Below, in pieces: positions 12,224 through 21,572 of a stretch of DNA of 64,000 nt (positions are counted from its first letter, which is position 1; each line of letters opens with the position of its first letter). Where the stretch lies: positions 9,238,001 through 9,302,000 of the forward strand of contig OZ316895.1 in assembly GCA_973895155.1 (NCBI GenBank), in the 5' to 3' direction. The notes beneath the pieces are model-generated. The model worked only from the letters and a program-made list of their open reading frames with translations, ran no database searches and was not told where the DNA came from. Source of the stretch: Marsupella aquatica. Taxonomy: Eukaryota; Marchantiophyta. The position numbers were made by a program, and so were the translations under genes.

Positions 12224-12999
12224 ATCCTTTTAGTACCCCTCAATCTTGCCATCCACCAATCCCATGGTGGCAAGGTCTCCATCAGCTCCATAAGATGTGG
12301 AAGGACCATGGGATGTGGAAGGTCCATAGGATGTTGATGCCCATCACCAAAAGTAGGTCTCACCTAGGAACTAGCCATGGCACCTAGCTGTTGCTCCAAT
12401 TGAGCAATCTTAGCATCCTTTGGATCTATGGTTACAGCAGGGGCAGCATCACCTCCCTGTCTCCCTGCATGTGGCATGCCACGACCACGTCCACCGCCTC
12501 TACCTCCTCCTCCTCCTCTTCCCTGATCATGTGTATGGGATCCTCCTCTCCGTAACTCAGGATGGAGTGAGAAACACCTATCCTTGGTGTGTCCGGGAGC
12601 TCCACAGTGATCACACTGTCGTTGATCAGGCGCTGATGCTCCCCCTGATCCTCTATGATCTGGGCAATATCTCTGTGGATGATCCCCACCACAGGTCCAA
12701 CATCTTGACTGCTGTCCAGCATAAGAGGACATAGGTCTCTGGCTGGTAGACTCTCGTGCAGTAGGCTTCTCCCTCTGGCTCTTCCGTGCAGTAGGCTGTG
12801 GTGTGGATGTGGATGCAGCCTTTGGTGCTTCCTTGGCAAATCCGGAAGTCACCACCTTCTCATTCACCATATTGAGCTCAATGCGCTCAGAAAGTGTAAA
12901 AACAATTGCTAATGTGGGATCTGCATCCCTAAGCAGAGTGACATCTCTCACTTTGCGTCGCAATTGGTCAAAAGCAAGCTAGAGGGGTACTAAAAGGAT
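12224..12999. repeat. 18-bp perfect inverted repeats bracketing the gag fragment
   Basis: ATCCTTTTAGTACCCCTC at 12224-12241 is the exact reverse complement of GAGGGGTACTAAAAGGAT at 12982-12999. Between them lie 740 bp containing the gag fragment. A 25-bp sequence covering 12966-12990 recurs in inverted orientation at 25128-25152, and a shorter GTACCCCTCT occurs near 13,149. The origin is unclear: it may be an insertion footprint or an ancestral element end. Confidence 0.6.
12364..12992 (-). pseudogene. Retrotransposon gag fragment (Copia-type) at the palindrome axis
   Basis: The minus-strand frame of about 205 residues begins inside a gag protein (LAFDQLRRKVRD) with no start codon context. 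It has two zinc knuckles: CWTCGGDHPQRYC (CX2CX3HX4C) and CDHCGAPGHTKDRC (CX2CX4HX4C). An arginine/glycine-rich stretch and a short coiled end (IAQLEQQLGAM) follow before a stop near 12,364. A further gag-like tail (PHPMVLPHLMELMETLPPW) continues to about 12,136 after the stop. There is no protease, reverse transcriptase or LTR nearby, so this is a truncated insertion. It sits within a few hundred bases of the symmetry axis and is bracketed by 18-bp inverted repeats. Confidence 0.75.
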
Positions 13000-13608
13000 C
13001 TCCACTTTCTCCACCAAAAGGACTTGGGTCCTTGAACTAATTCTTAGAATATTCTCCAGTGACCAAAATGTGACATGGAAGGGCCCAGATCTGTTTCGTG
13101 CCCATCCAAAGGTTAGATTTGAATTTGAGTCCAAATATGCATTGAATGTACCCCTCTAAAGCAAAGTGGTGGCCCCAAAAGCCAGTTGTTAGTGATTAAG
13201 GATCTTTGTTTGATTATAGACGCCGGTTTTAGGACGGTTCAAAATTCAAAATATCAATTAAGACATCCCAAACTTTATGCTAAATCCAAAACAAGGACTG
13301 TTGCAACCACTGTTGCCCGACGACTCCTTTTGAGCTTCGTGACTTATTTTGAATGTTGCGTCGGACTCTGTATCCAAAGCTCGAGGCACAACACACAATG
13401 CTTTCAATATTACCATTCTTAAAGAAACGCTTGAAAGAATGCACACGGTCAGGTTTGATGTTGCATTATTTTCAGATCCCTCCTTTCACTTGAGAGTCTT
13501 CCTTATTCATGAACAATTCCATTTCAGAAGTCGGAGATATTTAGAGTAGAGGTGAGTGCGTAGAGGGCGGGCACATACAAAGCTTATTTGCAAATTCATC
13601 AACGAGAG
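13000..13608. other. Axis spacer, right half; 5' region of gene D'
   Basis: No coding homology was seen. It contains an AAAAGGACTTGGGTCCTT dyad at about 13,016-13,035, related to the clusters elsewhere. The last 100 bases before the D' ATG are expected to be its leader. No clear TATA box was recognised. Confidence 0.4.
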
Positions 13609-16600
13609 ATGGTGATTCTTAGTAACGTAGAAGATGCACTTGAAAGGATAAAGAGAGAGGCTCATAACCAAAGAAGGCGTCAGAAATACTACGATCAGTT
13701 TGAGAGGAAGAAAAAAGATGCAACCACTCAGTGCAATTGGGAGAACGAGGTTCTTGCGGATGCAGAGCAGCACTGTAATGACATTCTTGCAGATGCGGAG
13801 CAACAAGGTTCGGATATGCTTGCGGATGCGGAGTTACAATGTGAAAACATGCTCACTGAGGCAGAGCAAGAAGGGCAGCAATTGCTTCGTGGTGTGAATC
13901 AACAATGCGAGGCACTAAAGATGGCTGCTATGGATGACATACTAGAAATCACTGCCCAAGCACAGAGTGAGGTTGCTCCGTTGTTACACACCATGCTTTC
14001 AAACTTGCAAGAGGAAGTTGCTAAAGGCAAGGAAAGAGTCTGTGTTTTGAATGCAACCATAGGCAGAAGGGAAGCACGTCTCCAAGCATTGAATGCGCAA
14101 CTCGCAGTGTCTATTGATGAGCCAGAGTTTCAAGTTCATGATTTGGACAAGGCTGTAGCATTTCGGAGAAGAGACGCAACAAGGAAACGAGCTCAATACC
14201 AAGAGGAGCACCAATCTTGCACCAGCATGAAGAGAACGGGGGTATGTAGTGACCACGGTGATCCTATCCCAAAGCGGAAGCGACAGTGCATCAATAGATT
14301 AGTTTCCAATTTCATTAGGGTTTTAATGAGTCGAATGAAAGACCTTAATGTGGCTGCTAGAAAGCTAGTTATGGAGAGATTTTGGTTGCATAGTGCTTTG
14401 AGACAATACCAGCCTGCAGCGCTTGGGTGTGCAAGGCTAGATGCATCTGTAGGGTCTGCCGTGATTGACCTTGTTAAATCTCTAAAAATTGTGAAATCAG
14501 CTAGACACAAAGATCATCTAGCCATGAAGAGAGCGCTCTTGATATCGCTGGTAGGAGAGTCCATAGTAGGGAGTAGATACCAGACCTCATTGGCCACAGC
14601 TTTGGGTGCAAACTTCAAAACATCCACAAAGCAGGTGCAATGAGGAAACAGCTTGATCAGGATGCAGCATTGAGATATCCTACCGGTGACCGAAAGGTTA
14701 GGAGTGACAAGATTTCTATTGAGGTGCGAAAGATTGTGGAACAATACTGGGAGAGCAATACTCGAATTTCTCCTTGCAAGAAGGATGTGGCCAAACTACG
14801 CCTAGGTTTGAAGCAGTACGAGAAGCATTCCAAGCATTGGCTTGAGGATACTGAGGTAAATAATTATTTTTTGCTAATAGTATGATCGTGTTGAACTCGT
14901 ATTCTCTGAAGTGCATGACAGAGTTTCTATGAGTAAGCTGAACCTTACCCCCTGGCGAATGGATCCTGATTTCATATTGCGTGTCTTGCAGGTTGAGCTC
15001 TTCATGAAATTCGAAAATTGGTGCACCGTGGAGGGGAATGGCATTTCTATAGGTCTCAGATCTTTTCAACAATTAAAGCCATACTATATCCGCACTATGA
15101 AGGATAGAATGGTTTGTTGCTGCAAACAACATGTTGAAATGGACCTGTTGAAAGAGGCACTCAACAAGTTCAGGAGACACCAGCACCAAAAGGATTGTAA
15201 TTGTGAGTGTTCCATATGTAGATCACCCAATGCTTCTTTAGAGGGTCGCAGTTGTATTGCCTCTAAGACATCCATTACTTCAGTACGAGAATGGATGGAA
15301 GGAGCAGTTTGTCCTAAGCTTGAGGGTCAGGAATGGCACCGGAAGAGTTGTATTTTTGGTCAGTGTGAGAGATGTGGAGTTCACAAGTTGTCATGGTGTG
15401 AAATGGAGATGGACATCATAGAGACACCTTATATTGATTGGGAAACCTTTCAATACGTGGAGCTAGATGAGAAGACACAGAACAAGAGAGAAAAGAAAAA
15501 AGGGACTGCTGAAAGCGCACAACAGAAGGTAAAGCGCTTGCGGATGGTGCATCGAAGAACTTCTCTTCCTGATTTCAAGCTGCACGTACTAGGTACAATG
15601 AAGACATTTCTTATTCATAATTTTCGAGCCCATTGGCAAGCTATTCAGTCCAAACTCTGCCTAAAGACCTTCCCGCGGGGAACTATAGTGTCGTCCATAG
15701 ACTTTTCTGAGAATTATACGTTCAAGGTCCAGAATGAGATCCAAACTCAGCATTGGGATAATAAACAAATTACCTTGTTGATTCTTGTGACATACAGACA
15801 TCGTGAAGATGTTGAGTCTATTGAGGCTGCCATAGGTAGGTCTGTAGGAATGGCACAAGACAGCATTGGGAATCGAGACATTATAGCTGATTACCATTTT
15901 TTCATTAGTGATGACAACACCCATGACACCCTTTTTGTGCAACACTGCATGGACTCACACGTAAACTGGATGAAGCAAGAGAAAATTTCATTCAAGCACC
16001 ATTGGGTTTGGTCAGATGGAGCGGCTTCACAGTTTAAGGCTTGCAGGCCTTTTTATTATGTCTCCAGATATTACAAGCGACATGGTGCTAGAATGAAATG
16101 GTTCTTCCATGCTTCAGGACATGGAAAGGGGGTTGCTGTGAGTTTCTTAACTCTGTCTTTGATCAGTTACTGCTCTATTTGACCATCATGAACAATCTGA
16201 TTCAATACTATAGTGAGCTTTCATTGTAAATAGTGAGCTTTACAAATTGCACAGGTGTACATTCATTCACCCTCTGATTGAATTGTAATTGGTGTGCTTC
16301 ATTTCAGGATGCTCTTGGTGGTCACATTAAGAGCGAAATAGAGAAGGAGCAGCTGAAAGGAATTCATGGAGCTCGGTTGGAGAATGCTGCTGATGTGGTT
16401 GCTTTTTGCAAAGACAAATTTGCCCTTGGCCAAGAGAAGGAATATGGTGACGTTCAATTGGTGAGGCGAATGTTTTGGGAAATTGGTGCACATGAAGTGA
16501 ACCGAAGGAAAAAATGGGACTGTGACGCAATCAAGGGAAGTAGAACACTACATTGCTTTGATGGGTTTAGTGATCGTCTCTCTACTCTTTTGCAAGTAAG

Positions 16601-17171
16601 GGATCTTTGTTGCTTCTGTGCTCATTGTGTAGATGATGAACCAGCCAAATGTGAGAACATAGAATGCGTAGGACATTTTAAACTCGAAATGGTGAGAGGA
16701 GTACTGCCAATTGATGTGATACCTGACATACACAACATAGGACTAGGGGAAGGAGGTTCTCAATGGCAGGATGGCTTTTTGGCAGAATTGGTCCAACTAG
16801 GTGACTTTTATGCTGTTGAAGCCGAGCAGCCAAATAAGTGGGGTGCTGATTTCTACGTCCTTCAATGTGAGGAGGTACTGCACACAATCAAAGAGAGATT
16901 TACAGACGGGTATGAGGTGGAGTTTGATGCAGGCGACTTGGCATTGAAGGGAAGGTGGTTTCAACCAATTCCAAAATCAGAAACCAGATTTGTATTCAAT
17001 GACACTGCACCCTCAAGCTATACTCATGCAAAATCTGTAGTTCATATTAGGTTTGCTTTGACTCCATGTGAGGTTGGTCGAAAGGGTGGCAGTAGGATGT
17101 ACAGCTTAGATGTACATTCTCTAGCAGCAATCTCTGCTTCCTTGACTTCACAAGTCACTGTTGGAACGTAG
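13609..17171 (+). pseudogene. Gene D', right copy: DDE-transposase-like protein with one frameshift
   Basis: Exons are 13609-14855, 14992-16137 and 16308-17171, all phase 0 with GT-AG ends; the ATG at 13609 matches that of D at 11044. The protein would be about 1,085 residues. Residues 45-130 are coiled coil built partly from 11-residue repeats. A basic region (KRKRQCINRL) and a conserved block follow. Next come a Cys-rich segment (CNCECSICRS, CERCG) and the RNase-H-like core, with Asp at about 653 (SIDFSENY), Asp at about 758 (WSDGAASQF), HGKG at about 793 and DALGG at about 799. Exon 3 adds a further Cys motif (CCFCAHC) and a C-terminal domain. The only lesion found is one missing base between about 14,605 and 14,640 relative to D, giving a TGA at 14641-14643. 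Exons 2 and 3 are otherwise open, so this is a young pseudogene or an assembly error. Transposase activity is inferred. Confidence 0.75.
13744..13890 (+). repeat. 33-bp in-gene repeats encoding 11-residue coiled-coil units
   Basis: Four consecutive 33-bp units encode VLADAEQHCND, ILADAEQQGSD, MLADAELQCEN and MLTEAEQEGQQ, and a fifth is more degenerate. An 11-residue period is the hendecad form of coiled coil. The mirror gene D has fewer recognisable units (LLADAKEEGAQ, LLLHAKQQCVE), so copy number differs between the arms. Confidence 0.8.
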
Positions 17172-17339
17172 ATTGTGCATGCAGGCGCTACAATGGAGTG
17201 AAGTGCCTGGCAATGACTAGTCAGGTATGGTGCCCACAAGTTACATTGTAAACTATAGATTTGCTGTAATTCAATCTGACTGTTGTATCCATAGCTTTGC
17301 TTTCAATCCAGTGTATGCAAAATATGCTTGCTAGGTCTT

Positions 17340-18320
17340 AATCAATGTTCAAGTCCTTGTATGTAGCTGACAGAGGAATCACGCGTCCTCACAAGGACTG
17401 AATTCCTTTTTCCATCAAGGACTTTAGACCGAATTCCTTTTTGCGTGAAGGACTCAAGCCCTGAAAAGGACTTAATCCATTTTGTGCGAAGGACTAAAGC
17501 CCTGAAAGGGACTTTAATCCTTGTTGTCTGAAGGACTGATGTACTAGACTCCTTTTTGCATGAAGGACTCAGTCCCAGGAAAGGGCTTTAATCCTTGTTA
17601 TCCGAAGGACTGATGTACTAGACTCCTTTCTGCATGAAGGACTCAGTCCCAGGAAAGGACTTTAATCCTTTTTGTCCGAAGGACTACAGGACTGGACTCC
17701 TTGTGCATGAAGGACTCAGTCCCACCAAAGGACTTAAATCCTTTTCGTCCGAAGGACTACAGGACTGGACTCCTTGTGCATGAAGGACTCAGTCCCACAA
17801 AAGGACTTTAATCCTTTTCGTCCAAAGGACTATAGGACTGGGCTCCTTGTGCATGAAGGACTCAGTCCCAGGAAAGGACTTTAATCCTTTTCGTCCGAAG
17901 GACTACAGGACTGGACTCCTTGTGCATGAAGGACTCAGTTGAATGAAAGGACTTAAATCCTTTTATAGGAAGGACTAATATAGGACTCCACTCCATTGTC
18001 CGAAGGACTGAAGTACTAGACTCCTTTTTGCATGAAGGACTGAAATCCTTGTTGTTTGAAGGACTCAAGTCCTAAAATGACTTTACTCCTTTTCCCTTGA
18101 AAGGATTCTAACCTTGAGAAGGACTTGAATCCTTTTTGTGCAAAGGAAAGAGCTAGGTTTTAAGAGTACTACACTTGACGTACTCTATTCTATGTGAAGA
18201 ACTAAATTCTGTCCTGGACTCCTTTCTGTGTGGAGTATCTAATACCTGTTGGCTGAAGGAGTTATAGGACTAGAGTTCACTCCTTCAAGGTCTGTCTGAT
18301 TGTCTGAACTCCTTCCCTTC
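17340..18320. repeat. AAGGACT/AGTCCTT dyad cluster 3 (between D' and C')
   Basis: More than two dozen AGGACT or AGTCCT words occur in this kilobase. It is the mirror equivalent of cluster 2 and is about twice as long because part of it has been amplified as a 73-bp tandem array. Confidence 0.85.
17548..17985. repeat. 73-bp tandem array, six units
   Basis: Units start at about 17548, 17621, 17695, 17768, 17840 and 17913. Each reads roughly GACTCCTT-GTGCATGAAGGACTCAGTCCC, then AAAGGACTTTAATCC, then CGAAGGACTACAGGACTG, so every unit holds several dyad words. The last unit is diverged. Spacing is 72-74 bp with no unique spacer sequence. Confidence 0.85.
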
Positions 18321-19983
18321 AAGGACTATATTGTCCCTACGAATCCCTTCATAATTTTTATGAAGTGGTCATCTTATGATCATCTCATGTAATAAGGGAA
18401 GAGTTTTAATGAGAGTTTTCTGTGTGAAATTCTGTCAGTGGCGCCTGCAATGCTTTTGAATCTACTTCAGTTTGTATTCAACCTTTATTACCTTTATTAC
18501 CTTTTAGCCCAATTTTTCCATCAGTTTTTCCACACAATAAGTGGAAATTAATAGTACCCGCAGTTTAGAGTAAATAGTGCTCTAGTTTGCAATAATTTTG
18601 GATGTTACTCGGAGAGGATCTTACCTAATTTTGGATTTTCCCTGTAGGGTACAGTTTCCAAGGGTGTCGGCAATTCAACCATGGGATAGGTACAACAGAT
18701 AGAAGGCTATTATGAGTTTCTCTCATGACATGTACATGAGAGTATTCATTGCATTCCTTGCCCAGGATTGCGATTGAATTAGTGTTAAGTTAGTTTAGAA
18801 TCATTTCATTGTTCATTGGTTTTACCCAAGAGCAGGCTCTGTCAGCACGGAAGGTTATGCAAGGTGCAAGTTGGAGAGGCAGCTAAAAACTCTGAGGGTG
18901 AAGCCCACCGTGGCTGTTGTATATACATATGATGTCAGGAAGTAAAGAGCTATAAAGCAGTGACTGATTGCTATTTTGGATTGAAACTCAATCTCGCACA
19001 CAATTCTGGACTATGTTGTGTACCAATTCTGTCAAAAAAAATGACAACTACATTCCAATCAGAATTTGTCTTAACCCTCTGAATTAGACAGAACACCATT
19101 CTTATCCGCCGAGCCTGTAGCATAGCCCTGTATCTACAAGCAAACTTTATTTCCCCATGTGGCCTTGAACTCCACAAAGCAAACTTCAATCTCTAAACGC
19201 CTGTAAAGTATTTATTATCATTTTCTCATTTCCGATCAACAATAACTAAGGACGGCAGCACCATCGGTTTGCACAACCATTTCATATTCATACTAGACAT
19301 AACTTGATATATTCTAGACAACAAAATGTTTGAAGTTGCGGCCTTACTTAAGATTTTCCACCAGATCAAGTTCCAGTGACTCAAACTTAGTTATCGATCA
19401 AGTTCCAGTGACTTGACTATCTGGATCAAATCATCCGTGGCAATTACTACATGAGTTCATGATTCAAAGTCTGGAAAGCACACTTTTGGCTCCACATGAG
19501 AAGAGGCACAGTCTGCCGCTGCAATCAAGAATCAGTTCAGAGTTGCCAATATATTTTTGACCCCCTCCCAGCCTCCCAATCCAATGGAGTCTTCCAACTG
19601 TCCACTAAGTCATATATGCTATGTTGAGAACTCTGCCGAGTCCTTCAAATTCCATGGTCTGCTTTTGCAAAGTTTCGCTACCAAACAAACTACCAACACA
19701 GAAAATAACAATCGATAAACGTCCTTTAGACTTCCCTCACAAGGACCTACGTGAAAGGACAAAAACGCATGTCACGAAACTGCCAGCTTTATTCAAAAGC
19801 AAAAGATCTTCATAGATCATGTACAAAGTAAACATTGATATCAAACTCAAGTACTACAAGCGCGCGTGTAGTTTCCCAAAACTACAAAATAGCACCGTCC
19901 CGTCCCTCTGAATTAGCTTTCTATACAGATTTAGCTTTGAACAGGCTTTCTGCCTCCCTGCTTCAATTGTTGAATGCTAACTC
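18320..19983. other. Intergenic DNA between dyad cluster 3 and C'
   Basis: About 1.65 kb without a supported gene. The small reading frames present have no recognisable domain. It includes a direct repeat of ATCAAGTTCCAGTGACT at about 19,364 and 19,397. Confidence 0.45.
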
Positions 19984-20568
19984 CTAGTTAGAGATGCGAA
20001 ATGACTTTAAAGTGTCCACTATGTCAGCTGAAAAATCCTCATACAGTTTCATCCACTTCGGCCTGGGCTTTGACTCCTCTGTCACTCCATCTGATTCAGA
20101 TGGATGCTGTTCAAATCCTACAGCCCGAACCACATCCCCACAAGACTCATCCTTGACATAGGTGATAGTCCACAGCAAAGTCATCGCCTGTTCAAAAATT
20201 CTTTTTTTCTTCTGCTCATCGCTACTGTATGAATCCTTGAAGGTTTGCCCTGAAACCCCCATCAACTTTGACCCATGAGCTTCATTTACTTGGATGACAA
20301 GATCACCCACTTGGATAGCAAAACAGTACATGTATGTACCACTCCCGTCTTCACAACAAGCATGCTCCTCTCGGCCCCTAGAGTGAGGACCCAGTGGAGA
20401 CTCAAGATTATGCCTCCTGAGTTTGCGTTTGTGCTTCCCCAATGCACAAGGTCGGCCATCTTTCAGCAACAGACCACAGCCTTCATAAACATAAGATCCC
20501 GCACAGAGGCCCCACATTTTCTCAATCTTTGCCTTGTTGAGAGTGCAAAATGAGCCTTGCTTGTCCAT
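19984..20568 (-). CDS. Gene C', right copy: small Gly/Cys-rich protein of unknown function
   Basis: This intact frame of 194 residues is homologous to C on the left arm: MWGLCAGSYVYEGCGLLLKDG, then LGKHKRKLRR, CCEDGSGTYMYCFAIQVGD and LLWTITYVKDE. The start at 20568 aligns with the C start and lies directly after GTTGCAG, a probable intron acceptor. Compared with C it lacks about 30 residues of the acidic C-terminal part, while the extreme C-terminus (LKSFRI) is shared. Conservation is concentrated in the Cys/basic N-terminal half, which argues for selection on that part. The flanking dyad clusters and converging orientation with D' mirror the left arm. The function is not known to me; a small nucleic-acid-binding accessory factor of the element is the most economical guess. 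Confidence 0.7.
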   Translation of the reverse strand: MDKQGSFCTLNKAKIEKMWGLCAGSYVYEGCGLLLKDGRPCALGKHKRKLRRHNLESPLGPHSRGREEHACCEDGSGTYMYCFAIQVGDLVIQVNEAHGSKLMGVSGQTFKDSYSSDEQKKKRIFEQAMTLLWTITYVKDESCGDVVRAVGFEQHPSESDGVTEESKPRPKWMKLYEDFSADIVDTLKSFRISN

Positions 20569-20699
20569 CTGCAACTGTATCAAACAAAAGGATCTTAGAA
20601 TATGTAGTGAGGTCAAACAGACCCATAGTTACTGCAGCTAGCTATTTATCCCTACAGAACAACAAAGAGCAGAAGGCATGCAAGCAAAGAAATTAATGA

Positions 20700-21260
20700 A
20701 CAGTTGCTGCCTCCTTGGTGAAGGACCAGGCTTGAGGAGATGAGTCCTGGTCCTTGAGCGCAAGTCCTTGAAGGACAGGAAGTAGTTGGACAAGGACTTG
20801 AAGGAGGGAAGTCCTTGGAGAAGGACCCAAAAGTCCTTGAAAGGACCCAAGTCCTTCGACTCAAGGACCTTAAGTCCTTGGAGAAGGACCCAAAAGTCCT
20901 TGAAAGGACCCAAGTCCTTGGAGAAGGACCGAAAGTCCTTCCTAAAGGAATGATGATGTCCGAGTGGAGTCCTTGCAAGAGGACCTTTGTCCTTAGATAA
21001 GGACCGAGAGTCCTTGGAAAAGGACTGCATGTCCTTGTCAAAGGACCGCATGTCCTTGGGAAGGAGAACTAGTCCTTGGAGAGGATATTTCCGTAGTCCT
21101 TGGAGACTAGTGTGCACTAGTGGGAGTGATTGCAATGAGTGCTAGCTTCGACAAGGACAGTATCGACTCACTTGGTGAAAGACTGGGTGAAATGACTGCA
21201 AGTTCCAATCCAAGAATTGTCAGTCCTTGGCCAAGAACTTCCGCTATCAACCATCCTTCA
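20700..21260. repeat. AAGGACT/AGTCCTT dyad cluster 4 (between C' and A')
   Basis: Repeated AAGTCCTTGGAGAAGGACC-type units include a 63-bp direct duplication starting at 20809 and 20872. Most units have the form AGTCCTT-spacer-AAGGACC, an interrupted dyad. It is the mirror equivalent of cluster 1. The remaining gap, 21,261-21,572, shows no gene. Confidence 0.8.
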
Positions 21261-21572
21261 CAGCAAGGACTCGAACTAATTTATCTATAGCATGACTAAT
21301 GTTCATCCAGCAAGAAGTACCGATTGATCTAAAAGAAATGGAAATCAGATTTACCTTTCCAACTTGATCCTCCATCCGATCAGAAAAGGGTATTGCGCCG
21401 GCCTCTACTTGCCTGCACCAAGAAACAACACATGCAAAAATCTGATTCAGTAACAAAGTCTACAAATTACACTGACAACAAATTCGGCCATGCAACAAAT
21501 GCATCATGGATGTATCAAATTATTTGATCACAGTCAATCAGAGTGGACCATTGCCAGCTTCTTAGTCCACGT

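Noticed and set aside
17548-17985. Regularly spaced array that looks at first like CRISPR
   Set aside because: The units are contiguous with no unique spacers, the words are dyads shared with other clusters, and the genome is a plant's.
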